A stretch of DNA of 64,000 nucleotides from Planctomycetota bacterium (GCA_963204915.1 CAUJHS010000081.1:62001-126000), one strand, 5' to 3'; shown: positions 1-10,411, counted from the first letter of the stretch. The notes: generated by a model from the letters alone, not told the origin. Made by a program: numbers and translations.

Positions 1-39
1 AAAATGCCGACCAACCGACGTGTTGCGCATAAAGGGCTA

Positions 40-1056
40 TTACAGCCAACCTGCCTCGCGGTACCACGCGGCTGTTTGTCCTAATCGTTGTTCGAAGGGC
101 GCTCGTGGTTCAAACTTTAACTCCTCAAAGGTCTTGCGGGGATCACACGCCCATGAAGCAGCGCTAGCCTCCACTAATTTGTCAGAATTCAGCAACGGTA
201 TACCCATTCCGAACTTTGACAAGGTTTGGTTGGTAAAGGCCACCGGCCACGCGACAGGCTTGGGAAGCGGCAAAACGGGCGCGTACGGGTAATTCATGAC
301 GCGGCGCACCATCCGTCCCACTTGCGCATAAGTGGGGAACTCATTGAGGCATGCAAAATAGAAGCCAACGCCTGGTTCGGCATCCTCAGGATCCGCAGGA
401 ATTCTCTGACCCACGTCCGCGGCTCGAAGCAGAATATCCACCAGTTCCGTGACGTGAATCACCGATAGGGGGGGCGTGCGAAATCCTAGCACTGGATGGA
501 AACGCCACTGACGAATCGTCTTGAAAATCGGCAGTGAGCCGCGATCACGTTCGCCGAACACGGCGCCCGGCCTGACAACGGTAATCGGCATCCGAGAGGA
601 AAGCGCCGTGACCCGCGCCTCTCCTGCATATTTACTTTGACCGTAACGGGAGATGGGTTGGGGTGGGTGACTTAGCTGCCGCACGGCGCCTCGCGGGGCT
701 GGCCCAACCGCGGCTACCGACGAAACATGGACGAAAACCGGTGGCGATTCAAGCTGTGAGCAAGCTTCGGCCAAGTTGGCGGTTAATTCGACGTTAACGC
801 GATGGAGTTCGCCCCGTCGACGCTCGGCCAACGCGCCGGCGACGTGAAACACCGTGTCGACGCCACGCAATGCGTCACGAACAACCGCTGCGTCATCAAG
901 TTCTCCACGAATAATTTCGACGGAGAGCGGCTCTAAGTACGGTGCTGGCGAGCCAGGACGCACCAAACAACGAACCGTATCGCCGCGCTCCGCCAGCGCT
1001 TCGGCAAGATGTCCTCCTACAAATCCGGTCGCGCCGGTGAGCAAAATCTTCGTCAT
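40..1056 (-). CDS. NAD-dependent epimerase/dehydratase (extended SDR), 338 aa
   Basis: Extended short-chain dehydrogenase/reductase acting on a nucleotide sugar, sterol-like or other hydroxy substrate; the substrate cannot be told from sequence. The N-terminal Rossmann glycine motif GATGFVGG is at residues 8-15, a conserved HVSS serine region follows near residue 112, and the catalytic YxxxK reads YGQSK at 138-142. The length of 338 aa is normal for the family. ATG is the first in-frame start and lies just inside a divergent intergenic region shared with the exported DUF1080 gene. No partner genes of a sugar pathway are adjacent. Function is confident at family level only; 3-beta-HSD-like enzymes are an alternative subfamily. 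Confidence 0.85.
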   Translation of the reverse strand: MTKILLTGATGFVGGHLAEALAERGDTVRCLVRPGSPAPYLEPLSVEIIRGELDDAAVVRDALRGVDTVFHVAGALAERRRGELHRVNVELTANLAEACSQLESPPVFVHVSSVAAVGPAPRGAVRQLSHPPQPISRYGQSKYAGEARVTALSSRMPITVVRPGAVFGERDRGSLPIFKTIRQWRFHPVLGFRTPPLSVIHVTELVDILLRAADVGQRIPADPEDAEPGVGFYFACLNEFPTYAQVGRMVRRVMNYPYAPVLPLPKPVAWPVAFTNQTLSKFGMGIPLLNSDKLVEASAASWACDPRKTFEELKFEPRAPFEQRLGQTAAWYREAGWL

Positions 1057-1297
1057 AAATCAGCTGGTGGTAGAGCGTAGTTCGTTTCGTGGCGGGCCGA
1101 AGAGGCAAGACATGTAAGTGCGGGGAGGACCGATTCGTGGACGCGCCGCGCGCAACATTCCAGATTAACTCGCGAGAATAATTCTAATCCACGGTCGGGA
1201 CTTAGGAACTACGAGGCGACGCTTGCAAACCCATGACGTTTGGACCAACATGTTGTGTTCACCCAGCCAATCGACACACGACACCGGAGACGCGACG

Positions 1298-2440
1298 ATG
1301 AGTTTGAGGTCGGTGGCGCTGAGCGCGCTGCTCTTTTTCGCAAACGCCATGGGAATTACGCCGAGTCATGCCGAGTCGACGGTTGTTTTCAAACCCAATC
1401 CCAAGACGGCGTTTCAAACCAGTTCGGAAGGCGGAGTCGATTTCGCGTTCCAAGGCGAGTACGCCGGGTTCTGCGGCGCCTGGGGGAGGGGGCCGGAGGT
1501 CGGCTTACAAGTTGTGGCGCGAGGCGGCGGAAAATTCGACGCCGCTCTTTATTGCGGGGGCTTACCCGGCGCCGGCGGTGGAGCAAGTCTTCCAACCGCC
1601 TTTTCGGGCGAACTGCAAGGTTCGTTTCTCTCACTCAAGGCGCCAGATTCGACAGTTGTCGTCGAGCCCGGCCATGCAACATGGTTCAACGGGGCAGGAC
1701 GCCCCATCGCTTCGCTAATCAAAGTGAAGCGCGTGAGTCGAACGCTCGGAGCCATACCGCCACGATCCGCCAAGGTGTTGTTCGATGGGTCGGGGGTCGA
1801 ACACTTTCAGGATGGGGCGGAAATCACTGAAGACGGTTTGCTGGCTGAAGGCGCTCGACTGCGCGATCCCGTACAGAATTTTCACTTGCACCTTGAGTTC
1901 CGACTTCCCTTCATGCCCTACGCACGCGGGCAAGGAAGGTCCAACAGTGGGGTCTACATTCAGCAGCGATACGAAGTGCAAATCTTGGATTCTTTTGGCC
2001 TCCCGGGCGAAGCAAACGAATGCGCTGGGCTTTATAAACAAACGCCGCCCCGCGTGAACATGTGTTTGCCGCCGCTTACGTGGCAAACCTACGATATTTA
2101 CTTTTACGCGGCGCGTTGGAACGCCCGGGGCGAAAAGATCGGTAATGCCCGACTTACGCTATTTCATAACGGCGTGGCCGTTCACGTCGACCATGAAATT
2201 CCAAACAAGACGGGAAATGGCAAGAAGGAATCGCCAGAGCCGTTGCCTATTTTGTTGCAGGATCATGGCGATCCGGTGCGTTTTAGGAATATCTGGATGT
2301 CGACCCTTTCGCCCCCCGCGGTGTATTGCGCGCCGACCCCATGTTGCGATCAGGGGGCTCCGGTTGGGCCTGGCCGGTGGTCAACTAACCGCGCCGTTCC
2401 CCCCTTTCTTCGGAGTCCAGGCCATGGTTGCTCGTGGTGA
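1298..2440 (+). CDS. Exported DUF1080 (3-keto-disaccharide hydrolase-like) protein, 380 aa
   Basis: Secreted protein with a C-terminal DUF1080 domain, a concanavalin-like fold very abundant in planctomycetes and linked to glycan (3-keto-glycoside) hydrolysis. The ATG at 1298 was chosen because a GGAGA sits 7 bases upstream and the protein then opens with a clean signal peptide ending near SHA. The DUF1080 part begins around residue 180 with a FDGSGVEHF stretch; SNSGVYIQ and YEVQILDS follow, both typical of the family. A glycine-rich N-terminal region of about 120 residues precedes it and is not recognised. The C-terminal tail contains CAPTPCC, an unusual cysteine cluster. It converges on the transglutaminase gene with only 18 bases between stops. 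Confidence 0.85.
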   Translation: MSLRSVALSALLFFANAMGITPSHAESTVVFKPNPKTAFQTSSEGGVDFAFQGEYAGFCGAWGRGPEVGLQVVARGGGKFDAALYCGGLPGAGGGASLPTAFSGELQGSFLSLKAPDSTVVVEPGHATWFNGAGRPIASLIKVKRVSRTLGAIPPRSAKVLFDGSGVEHFQDGAEITEDGLLAEGARLRDPVQNFHLHLEFRLPFMPYARGQGRSNSGVYIQQRYEVQILDSFGLPGEANECAGLYKQTPPRVNMCLPPLTWQTYDIYFYAARWNARGEKIGNARLTLFHNGVAVHVDHEIPNKTGNGKKESPEPLPILLQDHGDPVRFRNIWMSTLSPPAVYCAPTPCCDQGAPVGPGRWSTNRAVPPFLRSPGHGCSW

Positions 2441-2458
2441 CAGCGCGAATGGGCGCCA

Positions 2459-3397
2459 TTAGGGCTCCACGCGCTCCTGCACCACCGTAATCGAAGGATG
2501 GATGAATCCTGGACGCGGGGTGCTTTTTAAGATCGGGCGGGCGTAGCGAACGGCTTGCCGTTCTTCCGGCAAACGGAAATTGTCGCCTTTTTGCAAAATC
2601 GGGCGAGTCTCGATCATTTCTCCGAATTGGCTGGCCCCAGCCGCCTGACAGGGGAACCAATGCCCCTTCCCCTGCGCGTCCTCCAAATAAAACTCTGGGT
2701 AACAATGGCCGGGTACCCAAACCGTGCGCGCCGGAATTCCCTGAGCGCGACACAACGCAATGAACAACGAGGTTAGTTCTTCGCAATCGCCGTCGCGATC
2801 ATGCAACGCCGCCAGGGCGCCTTTCAGCGGACCCTCGCGATATTGCACGTTCTCACGCACCCAGTCGTAGATCGCCAAAACGGTTTCCCAAGAGTTTGTT
2901 TGGTTTTCGCTGATCTGCGCGGCCAGGGCCTCGATCTCGCGGTGATTACTTTCGATTTGCGGGCTTGGCGATAGATAGACCCGCAAATTCCGAGTGATCC
3001 GTGCGGGTTTTGCCAACGACGATGGATCACCTGGCTCGTGAATTTCGCTTTTCGTGATTTCTACCGTGAGCATTGCTTCGGCGGATTGGCCCGCTGCGAG
3101 GCGGGGGATTTCGACGACCATTTGTCGTGCTCCGTCGCCAACGGTACGAAATCGCATGCGTTGCACTTCAGGCGACGTACTTTCCTCCACAACGCGAATT
3201 TTCTGTTCGGGCCAATCGCTGGGAACTGGCGCGGCGGCAATGATGCCCAGCGCGGGCCCTTCGCTTGCGGTCACGACGATGCCGAACTTCCAACGCTCCA
3301 CGGTTGGATTCGCGAAGGTTACGCCCGCTTCACCCCGGACGGTAGCGCACACGACCAGGAGTTGCAGGACCGCGGGGCCGATCCAAAGAATTCTCAT
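2459..3397 (-). CDS. Exported transglutaminase-like protein, 312 aa
   Basis: Transglutaminase-superfamily protein with an N-terminal signal peptide (hydrophobic residues 3-20), so probably periplasmic. The core is at about residues 150-260: catalytic Cys in DGDCEE (C205) and His in GHCYPEFY (H231). The position usually held by the catalytic Asp falls in HWFPCQ, so the third residue looks replaced; this variant may act as a protease-like or binding domain. An N-terminal beta-rich region of 130 residues is unassigned. ATG at 3397 is preferred to a TTG nine bases upstream. It diverges from the NRAMP-like transporter gene. Substrate unknown. Confidence 0.8.
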   Translation of the reverse strand: MRILWIGPAVLQLLVVCATVRGEAGVTFANPTVERWKFGIVVTASEGPALGIIAAAPVPSDWPEQKIRVVEESTSPEVQRMRFRTVGDGARQMVVEIPRLAAGQSAEAMLTVEITKSEIHEPGDPSSLAKPARITRNLRVYLSPSPQIESNHREIEALAAQISENQTNSWETVLAIYDWVRENVQYREGPLKGALAALHDRDGDCEELTSLFIALCRAQGIPARTVWVPGHCYPEFYLEDAQGKGHWFPCQAAGASQFGEMIETRPILQKGDNFRLPEERQAVRYARPILKSTPRPGFIHPSITVVQERVEP

Positions 3398-3513
3398 AAA
3401 GCTCAACTTTTTTGTTGATAGCGGGGTAACTTTCTCCGAGAATGTGCGTCGCTAAGCGATCCCTCGACTTCAATGCTCTATTTTACTTTCCGCACCGCGG
3501 TTGTTGCTCCCCC

Positions 3514-5175
3514 ATGACTAACCAATTGGCGCCGATTTCTTCGACAATTGCCGACCCGTCCGATGATTCCGATAATATCCATCTCAGCCAAGATCCACCC
3601 CAGCGCATTGTGGGTATCCTTCAGCAGCTAGGCCCGGGTCTGATTATCGCCGGTTCGATTGTTGGGTCGGGCGAATTGATTGGCACCACGAAAACCGGGG
3701 CCGAGGCCGGTTTCTGGCTACTGTGGTTGATTCTCATTGGGTGCATCATTAAGGTGTTCATCCAAGTTGAATTCGGTCGCTACGCGATCTCCGCGGGAAA
3801 GGCGACCTTGGCGGCAATGGATGAAGTCCCCGGACCTCGCATTCGAGGACGCGGCAACTGGCTGGTGTGGTACTGGTTGTTGATGTTTCTCGCCAGCCTG
3901 GGCCAATTGGGCGGCATTGTTGGAGGCGTGGGACAGGCGCTGGCGATCAGTATCCCCATAACCGATCAGGGCCGCGCCTTTAACGAGTACGCAGACGCCC
4001 AGACTCAATTCGCGGTAACCCAGGCGGAACTTCAGCGATTGCGAGATGTGCGCCAATCGGGGACAGCTCGCGACGAGACGGCAACGCGGATCGCCGCTTT
4101 GGAAAGGCGAATGATCACGCTCCGGTCCGACGTTGCACGAGTCGGCAATGCTCCGCCCAAAGCGTACGACGCGCAAATTTGGGCCGCGGTAACCGCAGTT
4201 ATTACCGCGGCGGTATTGATGCTAGGGCGATATGGTGCGATTCAGATGTTCTCAACTTTACTCGTCGCGGCATTCACGTTGGTTACGGTCCTGAACGTGA
4301 TGATGTTGCAAAACAACCCCGTTTGGGCGGCAAGCGCTACCGAAATATGGCAGGGTATGCAATTCCGCCTGCCGCCGGGCGACGACTGGAAGAAAGCCCT
4401 GGCGACTGCGCTAGCAACATTCGGCATTATTGGCGTGGGAGCGAGTGAACTCGTGGCCTATCCCTATTGGTGTCTTGAAAAGGGTTATGCCCGATATGCA
4501 GGCCCGCGCAATAAAAGTGAGGACTGGGTTCAGCGGGCGCAAGGCTGGATGAAGGTCATGCGTTGGGATGCGTGGCTTTCGATGTTCGTTTACACCTTTG
4601 CGACTCTGGCGTTTTACTTGCTAGGCGCCTCGATTTTGGGGCGTACGGGTCTGAATCCGGGCAAGGCGGACATGGTTCGAACCTTGTCGGAAATGTACGT
4701 TCCCGTCTTTGGCCAGTTCGCTCAGCCATTGTTCTTGTTTGGCGCATTCGCGGTGCTGTACTCAACCTATTTTGTCGCGAATGCCGGCCACGCTCGGACA
4801 TTTTCTGATGCGTTGCGCGTGATGGGACTTGGCGCGAAAACCGAGAAAGGCCACTGGCGGCTTATCACGATCCTGAGCGGCGTTTTTCCTTTGATGTGCT
4901 TGGTGTTGTTCATCCTCTTTTCCATGGTTTATGAAGAAGACCCGGCGGCGCTCGTGCTGTTATCTGGCGTGATGCAGGCCATTATGCTGCCAATGCTCGC
5001 CGGCGCGGGACTTTATTTTCGTTACCGTCGCACCGATCCTCGGATTGCGCCGGGGCGAATTTGGGACGCCTTCTTGTGGGTTTCCGCCCTGGGGATGTTA
5101 ATTGCCGGCGTGTGGACCGCGTACAGCCAATTGGAGCCTTGGATCTCTTCACTATTCGGACTGGCCGCGGCGTAA
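3514..5175 (+). CDS. NRAMP-fold membrane transporter lacking DPGN and MPH motifs, 553 aa
   Basis: Inner-membrane transporter of the NRAMP/APC superfamily with about eleven hydrophobic segments. TM1 begins GPGLIIAG as in NRAMP proteins, but where Mn/Fe carriers have DPGN this one has GSGE (residues 51-54), and the TM6 MPH signature is replaced by a segment containing ASELVAYPYW. The metal ligand set is therefore not that of MntH, and the cargo may be a different ion or not a transition metal. A charged, coiled-coil-like insertion of roughly 60 residues (about 150-210) sits between TM segments. The ATG at 3514 was chosen over upstream in-frame starts because residues before it do not look coding; no clear Shine-Dalgarno is seen. 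Confidence 0.8.
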   Translation: MTNQLAPISSTIADPSDDSDNIHLSQDPPQRIVGILQQLGPGLIIAGSIVGSGELIGTTKTGAEAGFWLLWLILIGCIIKVFIQVEFGRYAISAGKATLAAMDEVPGPRIRGRGNWLVWYWLLMFLASLGQLGGIVGGVGQALAISIPITDQGRAFNEYADAQTQFAVTQAELQRLRDVRQSGTARDETATRIAALERRMITLRSDVARVGNAPPKAYDAQIWAAVTAVITAAVLMLGRYGAIQMFSTLLVAAFTLVTVLNVMMLQNNPVWAASATEIWQGMQFRLPPGDDWKKALATALATFGIIGVGASELVAYPYWCLEKGYARYAGPRNKSEDWVQRAQGWMKVMRWDAWLSMFVYTFATLAFYLLGASILGRTGLNPGKADMVRTLSEMYVPVFGQFAQPLFLFGAFAVLYSTYFVANAGHARTFSDALRVMGLGAKTEKGHWRLITILSGVFPLMCLVLFILFSMVYEEDPAALVLLSGVMQAIMLPMLAGAGLYFRYRRTDPRIAPGRIWDAFLWVSALGMLIAGVWTAYSQLEPWISSLFGLAAA

Positions 5176-5427
5176 GGGGCTGGAGGACGAGGCCACGGGC
5201 TGGGGCTTGAAACAAGCTGCAGGGTTTTCACGGATCCAAGCGTGTCGGAGCGTCCCGGTCATTTGGTTCGCAAGCCAGGAATCGGGAAGACCTTGCGCTT
5301 TTTCGCGCTGCCGCAAGTCGTCGGTTTGCGTATCTTTTGTAGAGAGGCGTCACAACGCTCGATGGGACACCCCGTTGGCGTTCGCTTCGGTCTCGTAACT
5401 GTCAACTTCGGCGTGAAAGATTGGACT

Positions 5428-7092
5428 ATGAATCATCATCCTCAGGCGCCAAGCGGTACGTTGAGTATCGGGCAGTATCTTATTCGCCGATTGCAGGATT
5501 ATGGGATCCACGACGTCTTCGGCATCCCTGGCGATTACGTGCTTTCCTTTTACAGCATGTTGGAGAAAAGCCCCGTTCGCGTGATTGGCTGCACACGCGA
5601 GGACTGCGCCGGATTCGCCGCGGACGCGTACGCCCGCGTGCATGGCATGGGAGCGGTATGCGTCACCTACTGCGTGGGTGGGCTGTCCGTATGCAATTCC
5701 ATCGCGGGGGCATACGCAGAAAAGTCGCCGGTCGTCGTTATCAGTGGCGCACCGGGGTTGAATGAACGAATCAACAACCCGTTACTACACCACAAAGTGC
5801 GTGATTTCCGCACCCAGCTTGAAGTGTTTGAGAAGCTGTGCGTTGCAGGCGCCGAATTATCGGACCCCGTAACCGCGTTCCGCGAGATTGACCGCGTCTT
5901 ACATGCGGCGGCGCGGTTCAAACGACCCGTGTACTTGGAGATTCCGCGCGACATGGTCAATGTGGCCCCACATATCGGCCACAGTTTCCACACGCCTACC
6001 AACGAGAGCGACCCCCATGCGTTGGCGGAAGCGGTCGAGGAAGCGACTCAACTGCTGGCTCGATGCGAACGTCCGGTGATCCTGGCCGGAGTCGAAATCC
6101 ACCGCTTCGGCTTGCAAGATCGTCTTCTCGAGTTAGCGGAAAAACTTCAAATTCCTATCGCGGCGACGCTGTTGGGAAAAAGTGTCGTGGGGGAACAACA
6201 TCCGCTTTATATCGGCGTGTACGAGGGAGCAATGGGCCGCGAGTCGGTCACGAAGTATGTTGAAGAGAGCGATTGCGTTTTGCTGCTCGGGGCATTCATG
6301 ACCGACATCAACCTGGGAATTTTCACAGCCAACTTGGATCCTGCCAAATGCATTTACGTGACGAGCGAAACCATGCGTATTCGTCATCACCATTATCATA
6401 ACGTGCTGTTGCACGACTTCCTTTCCCTTTTGACAGAGCGCAAGCCGACGGTCCCCGTGCGCGCCATTCCCGCCGCACTCAAAAAATCGCCAGAGAAGTA
6501 CGAGCTGCAGCCGGACGAGCCCATTACCATTGGCCGTATGATTGCGCGCCTGAATGAACAATTGGACGAAGACACGATCGTCATTGCAGATATTGGCGAC
6601 GCACTTTTCGGCGCGACGGAATTAACCATCCGTGGACGCACCGAGTTTCTCAGTCCGGCCTATTATACGTCGATGGGATTTTCTGTTCCCGCCGCCTTGG
6701 GAGCCCAGATTGCACAACCAAAACGCCGCGTTGTCGTCCTGGTGGGCGATGGCGCGTTCCAAATGACGGGGTTGGAGTTGTCCACCATGGTGCGGTACGG
6801 CTTTGATCCGATTGTCCTGGTGCTTGACAATGGCGGTTACGGAACGGAAAGGTTTTTGCACGCGGGCGACTGGAAATATAACGAAATCCACCCTTGGCGC
6901 TACCACAAGTTGCCGGAGGTTCTAGGAGGCGGCCGCGGATACGAGGTTCGAACCGAGGCGGAGTTCGACGCGGCGCTCGACGAAGCGTGGAAAGATCGCC
7001 AACAACTCAGTTTGATTCAGGTTCATCTAGGTCGCCAAGACGCAAGCAAAGCCCTGCAGCGACTCGCGGCGCGACTAAGTCTCCACGTTTGA
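5428..7092 (+). CDS. ThDP-dependent 2-keto acid (pyruvate/indolepyruvate-type) decarboxylase, 554 aa
   Basis: Thiamine-diphosphate enzyme predicted to decarboxylate a 2-keto acid to an aldehyde in the cytoplasm. Residues known to matter in pyruvate and indolepyruvate decarboxylases are present: Asp in GIPGDY (D36), the ThDP-activating Glu in TREDC (E58), the adjacent pair HH at 121-122, and the C-terminal ThDP/Mg motif GDG (440-442) followed by DNGGY. Acetolactate synthases lack the HH pair, which argues for a decarboxylase. The ATG at 5428 aligns with the usual N-terminus; the open frame upstream (from 5242) looks non-coding. No electron-transfer or aldehyde dehydrogenase partner lies nearby. 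Substrate choice cannot be read from sequence. Confidence 0.85.
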   Translation: MNHHPQAPSGTLSIGQYLIRRLQDYGIHDVFGIPGDYVLSFYSMLEKSPVRVIGCTREDCAGFAADAYARVHGMGAVCVTYCVGGLSVCNSIAGAYAEKSPVVVISGAPGLNERINNPLLHHKVRDFRTQLEVFEKLCVAGAELSDPVTAFREIDRVLHAAARFKRPVYLEIPRDMVNVAPHIGHSFHTPTNESDPHALAEAVEEATQLLARCERPVILAGVEIHRFGLQDRLLELAEKLQIPIAATLLGKSVVGEQHPLYIGVYEGAMGRESVTKYVEESDCVLLLGAFMTDINLGIFTANLDPAKCIYVTSETMRIRHHHYHNVLLHDFLSLLTERKPTVPVRAIPAALKKSPEKYELQPDEPITIGRMIARLNEQLDEDTIVIADIGDALFGATELTIRGRTEFLSPAYYTSMGFSVPAALGAQIAQPKRRVVVLVGDGAFQMTGLELSTMVRYGFDPIVLVLDNGGYGTERFLHAGDWKYNEIHPWRYHKLPEVLGGGRGYEVRTEAEFDAALDEAWKDRQQLSLIQVHLGRQDASKALQRLAARLSLHV

Positions 7093-7264
7093 TGTTCGAT
7101 CGCGGTTCGAAATCTCCACCGCGTTGGCGAATCCCCGGGGACGGCCGGCTCCGCCTCGGGAATTTTCACAAGGAGCGTGATTATGCCGTCTCGCCCCATA
7201 TCTACTCGACATCCCGTGCGGTTGTTAGGATGGACGCAACATCACCGCATTGGACCCGAGGCGT

Positions 7265-8452
7265 ATGTCGACTTTTAGTCCCACGGAATTTGAACAAATC
7301 CAATCGTCACTCGAGGAAGGCGTTCCCGCCTTGTTGGAGCGCGTCATCTCGCAACTTCGAGAAAAGAAGAAGTACCATCATCTGTTTGAAGCGCTAAAAT
7401 TGCGGCTTCGTTATCAGATGGGACTTCCGCTGTGGGAGCATACGCCCGGCGAACAACTCGACCCAGGCATGCGCGACAAGTACGAGGACGGGTTGATTGA
7501 GGCCTGCCGCGAGGTGGGCATGTTGTTATTGGAGAATGGCCGAGTACGCGACGGCTGGGTTTTTCTACAGCCTGTGGGCGACAATGAGGCCGCCGCCGCG
7601 GCGATCCGCGCGTTGGATGTGGACGACGACAACTTAGACGAAATTGTCGACGTGACGCTCCATGCAGGTGTCGATCCTGAGCTGGGGTTTTCTCTGGTCT
7701 TACAAAACTACGGCACATGTAACGCCATTACTACCTTTGAACAAACGATGCCTGGCCGCGCCCTGGAGGTCCAACAGGCGGCGGCTGCAATGCTCCTTCG
7801 GCGAGTTCACCAGGATTTGCTCACCTCCGTAAAAGCCGACATTGCCCAACAAGAAGGCTCCACGCCTCCACAAGATATGCTGGCGGAATTGGTAACGCAG
7901 CGCGATTGGTTATTTGCGGAAAACGCGTATCACATTGATACGACCCATCTTGCGGCCGTCGTGCGCTTTGCTCGGTTGTTAAACGATCCTGAGTTATTGC
8001 GTTTAGCTCTGGACCTAACCGAGTACGGACGGCGGCTTGGCGCGCAGTTCCAATATCGACATGACGAACCGTTCGCTGATTTTTACCCGGCGCACGCTCT
8101 TTATTTTCGCGCGCTACTGGGCGAGGCGATCGATGAGGCCATTGCTTATTTTCGCGATAAGGCGGAAATGCTCGAACCGAAACAGCACGGGGCTCTGCCG
8201 GCGGAGGTCTATATCGACTTGCTCGCTCGGCTAGGACGGTCGCAAGAGGCGGTGGAAGCGACGATTACGCTCCTGCCCCATGATTTACCGACACACGGAT
8301 TCGCTCCGCCCTTGTTCGACCTTTGCCGCCAGTCGAAGAGGTATGATCGGCTGATGGAGTTTTGCAGGCAGCGCGACGACCTTCTGGGCTTTGCCTGCGC
8401 GTTATTGCAATCGCGGCTCGAAACGGCTTCCACTCCACCGCCTGAACTCTAA
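7265..8452 (+). CDS. Hypothetical alpha-helical (TPR-like) protein, 395 aa
   Basis: I do not recognise a named family. The sequence is almost wholly helical with repeated pairs of amphipathic helices, suggesting a tetratricopeptide-like superhelix; no signal peptide or membrane segment is seen, so it is probably cytoplasmic. The ATG at 7265 has GAGG about four to seven bases upstream. It ends 11 bases before lpxK on the same strand, so the two are probably cotranscribed, but no lipid A role is evident from the sequence. Alternative: a scaffold protein conserved only in planctomycetes. Confidence 0.65.
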   Translation: MSTFSPTEFEQIQSSLEEGVPALLERVISQLREKKKYHHLFEALKLRLRYQMGLPLWEHTPGEQLDPGMRDKYEDGLIEACREVGMLLLENGRVRDGWVFLQPVGDNEAAAAAIRALDVDDDNLDEIVDVTLHAGVDPELGFSLVLQNYGTCNAITTFEQTMPGRALEVQQAAAAMLLRRVHQDLLTSVKADIAQQEGSTPPQDMLAELVTQRDWLFAENAYHIDTTHLAAVVRFARLLNDPELLRLALDLTEYGRRLGAQFQYRHDEPFADFYPAHALYFRALLGEAIDEAIAYFRDKAEMLEPKQHGALPAEVYIDLLARLGRSQEAVEATITLLPHDLPTHGFAPPLFDLCRQSKRYDRLMEFCRQRDDLLGFACALLQSRLETASTPPPEL

Positions 8453-8463
8453 GATTCGATCGC

Positions 8464-9552
8464 ATGCGGCCGAAATGGATGGTTCCTACTGCGGCGGATT
8501 TTCGTGACATCGTAAGTGGACGGCGGCGCGGGTTCATGGCATATGCGTGCCGTGCGGCGCTGGCCGCAATTGAGCTGCCATACGCCACAGCGGTGTCATT
8601 GCGAAATCGTGGTTACGACCAGGGAAGCCGCCCAGTCCATCGCGTACCTATTCCCGTCATCAGCGTCGGTAACATCACGCTTGGAGGCGTCGGCAAGACG
8701 CCGCTCGTCGAATGGCTCGCGCGTTGGTTCCTCGAACGCGGCGTGCGAGTGGCGCTCATCAGCCGTGGATACGGCGCTAAGGCTGGGCGTCCCAACGATG
8801 AAGCCATGGAGTTGGAGCAGAAACTGCCGACCGTGCCGCACTTTCAGAATCCTGATCGAGTGCAAGCGGCGCGTACAGCAATCGAGACAACGAATTGTCG
8901 ACTCATCTTAATGGATGACGCGTTTCAACATCGCAGGATTCATCGAGATCTGGATATTGTGGTCGTTGACGCGCTCGAACCGTTCGGCTTCGGACGTGTG
9001 TTCCCTCGCGGCGCGCTGCGAGAACCTTTGCGAGGTTTACAGCGGGCGAACGTTATCGCGCTGTCGCGCGCCGACCTGGTTACGCCAGGCGAAAAGCGCC
9101 ATATTCGTCATCAACTCGCGCAGTATGCTCCGCACGCGGTCTTCGTCGAAATGCGCCATATGCCGCGGGCGTGGTTGTCGTCCGATGGCCGCTGCGAGCC
9201 TCTGGAAGTTTTGGACGGCGCTGAGATTGTGGCCTTTTGTGGAATTGGAAATCCCGCTGGTTTTCGCCAGTCCCTGGAATCGTGCGGTTGCCACATCGCG
9301 AAGTTGATTGAGTATCCGGACCACTATGCTTACGCGGATAGCGACCTAAACGAATTGACACAGGCGATTTCGGGCTATGCGGAAGCGGCGAGCGTGGTTT
9401 GCACCCAAAAGGATCTCGTCAAGATTGGCAAGACAACCTTGGGGGCCTTGCCCTTACGCGCCCTTGTCATAGCAATTGAGATAATGGATGGAGAGCGTGC
9501 TCTTGAAGCGGAGCTTCAACGCTGTTTGAACAGCATTCCCCCCACCGACTAA
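8464..9552 (+). CDS. lpxK: Tetraacyldisaccharide 4'-kinase LpxK, 362 aa
   Basis: Phosphorylates the 4' position of the tetraacyldisaccharide-1-phosphate precursor in lipid A synthesis at the inner membrane. The family signature is clear: Walker A region GNITLGGVGKTP at residues 69-80, an N-terminal amphipathic/hydrophobic stretch before it, and the catalytic DDAFQHRR at 151-158. Length is slightly above the usual 310-350. Its presence supports a lipid A-bearing outer membrane in this organism. It starts 11 bases after the helical protein gene; the ATG lacks a strong Shine-Dalgarno. It converges with the DUF4013 gene. Confidence 0.95.
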   Translation: MRPKWMVPTAADFRDIVSGRRRGFMAYACRAALAAIELPYATAVSLRNRGYDQGSRPVHRVPIPVISVGNITLGGVGKTPLVEWLARWFLERGVRVALISRGYGAKAGRPNDEAMELEQKLPTVPHFQNPDRVQAARTAIETTNCRLILMDDAFQHRRIHRDLDIVVVDALEPFGFGRVFPRGALREPLRGLQRANVIALSRADLVTPGEKRHIRHQLAQYAPHAVFVEMRHMPRAWLSSDGRCEPLEVLDGAEIVAFCGIGNPAGFRQSLESCGCHIAKLIEYPDHYAYADSDLNELTQAISGYAEAASVVCTQKDLVKIGKTTLGALPLRALVIAIEIMDGERALEAELQRCLNSIPPTD

Positions 9553-9607
9553 TCCTTCGGTGGAAGGTCCGGGTTTGCGAGTTTCCGGACGGCGAAAATA
9601 GACGCGA

Positions 9608-10411
9608 TTACCACCCTTGCTGTTGCGGAGCCTTCAAAGGAATTGGTTCGCCTCCGCGCTGAAGGTAGATGTCGTAATACTGAAAATTCATATAAGCTTG
9701 CGCCAGGAAGGCAAGCGCCATAGCGGGATACATGCCCACACAAAATAACGCCATACCCGCCAACGAAACGAGAGCACCTGTCGCCGCCAGAAACAGGGTC
9801 CCCAAAAACATTTCTTTCCACACTTTTGCGATGAAGTCTTTGATCCAGTCGTAGCGAAAGGTCGCTCCGAAATCTTGCGTTAAACCTGCCCGTAGGGTCA
9901 GGGGAATCATCACTACGGCAAGCGGCGCCGTAAAAAGCAAAGTGACGATCACCAAGATTGGAACACCGATGGCGAACACGGCGCCCGCGGCCTCCTCGCC
10001 GCTTGCGGCCGCTGCCGCGAACAATGCACCAAAACCGACGAAATACAGAACCAAAAAGACGGGCATGAAGATGACGCTTATGGCAAGCGTTGCCAGAAAC
10101 ACCCACACGCCGCGCACCAAGTAATCGGCGAATCTCGAAAAGTCAAAATCGGGGTAGGTTTGACCCGGGCGCCGATGCAGCGCCTCCACGATTTCAAACT
10201 GATATCCGTTCATGATGATGGGGCCGATTACGGGTATAAACATCGACACCACCGCAAACAACAAGTTCATCGCCCATTGCGGGCTTTCAAAGACGTACGT
10301 CCACGCGCGCATGTACTGAAGTTCGCCCGAGGAAACCGTCGGTTTAGGAGGGTGAATGGGCGGACGGTAAGGGTCTTGAAAGTACGGCGGATCCGGTTCC
10401 ATCGGTGGCAT
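9608..10411 (-). CDS. DUF4013 multi-pass membrane protein, 267 aa
   Basis: Integral membrane protein of the DUF4013 family, function unknown. A proline-rich cytosolic N-terminus of about 30 residues is followed by hydrophobic segments near residues 45-65, 95-125, 130-160 and 200-235. The motif NGYQFEIVEA with a nearby PDFDF is typical of the family. The ATG at 10411 is the first start; a GAGAG lies about ten bases upstream. The gene converges with lpxK and lies downstream of a tiny membrane ORF on the same strand. Nothing in the sequence suggests a catalytic role. Confidence 0.85.
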   Translation of the reverse strand: MPPMEPDPPYFQDPYRPPIHPPKPTVSSGELQYMRAWTYVFESPQWAMNLLFAVVSMFIPVIGPIIMNGYQFEIVEALHRRPGQTYPDFDFSRFADYLVRGVWVFLATLAISVIFMPVFLVLYFVGFGALFAAAAASGEEAAGAVFAIGVPILVIVTLLFTAPLAVVMIPLTLRAGLTQDFGATFRYDWIKDFIAKVWKEMFLGTLFLAATGALVSLAGMALFCVGMYPAMALAFLAQAYMNFQYYDIYLQRGGEPIPLKAPQQQGW

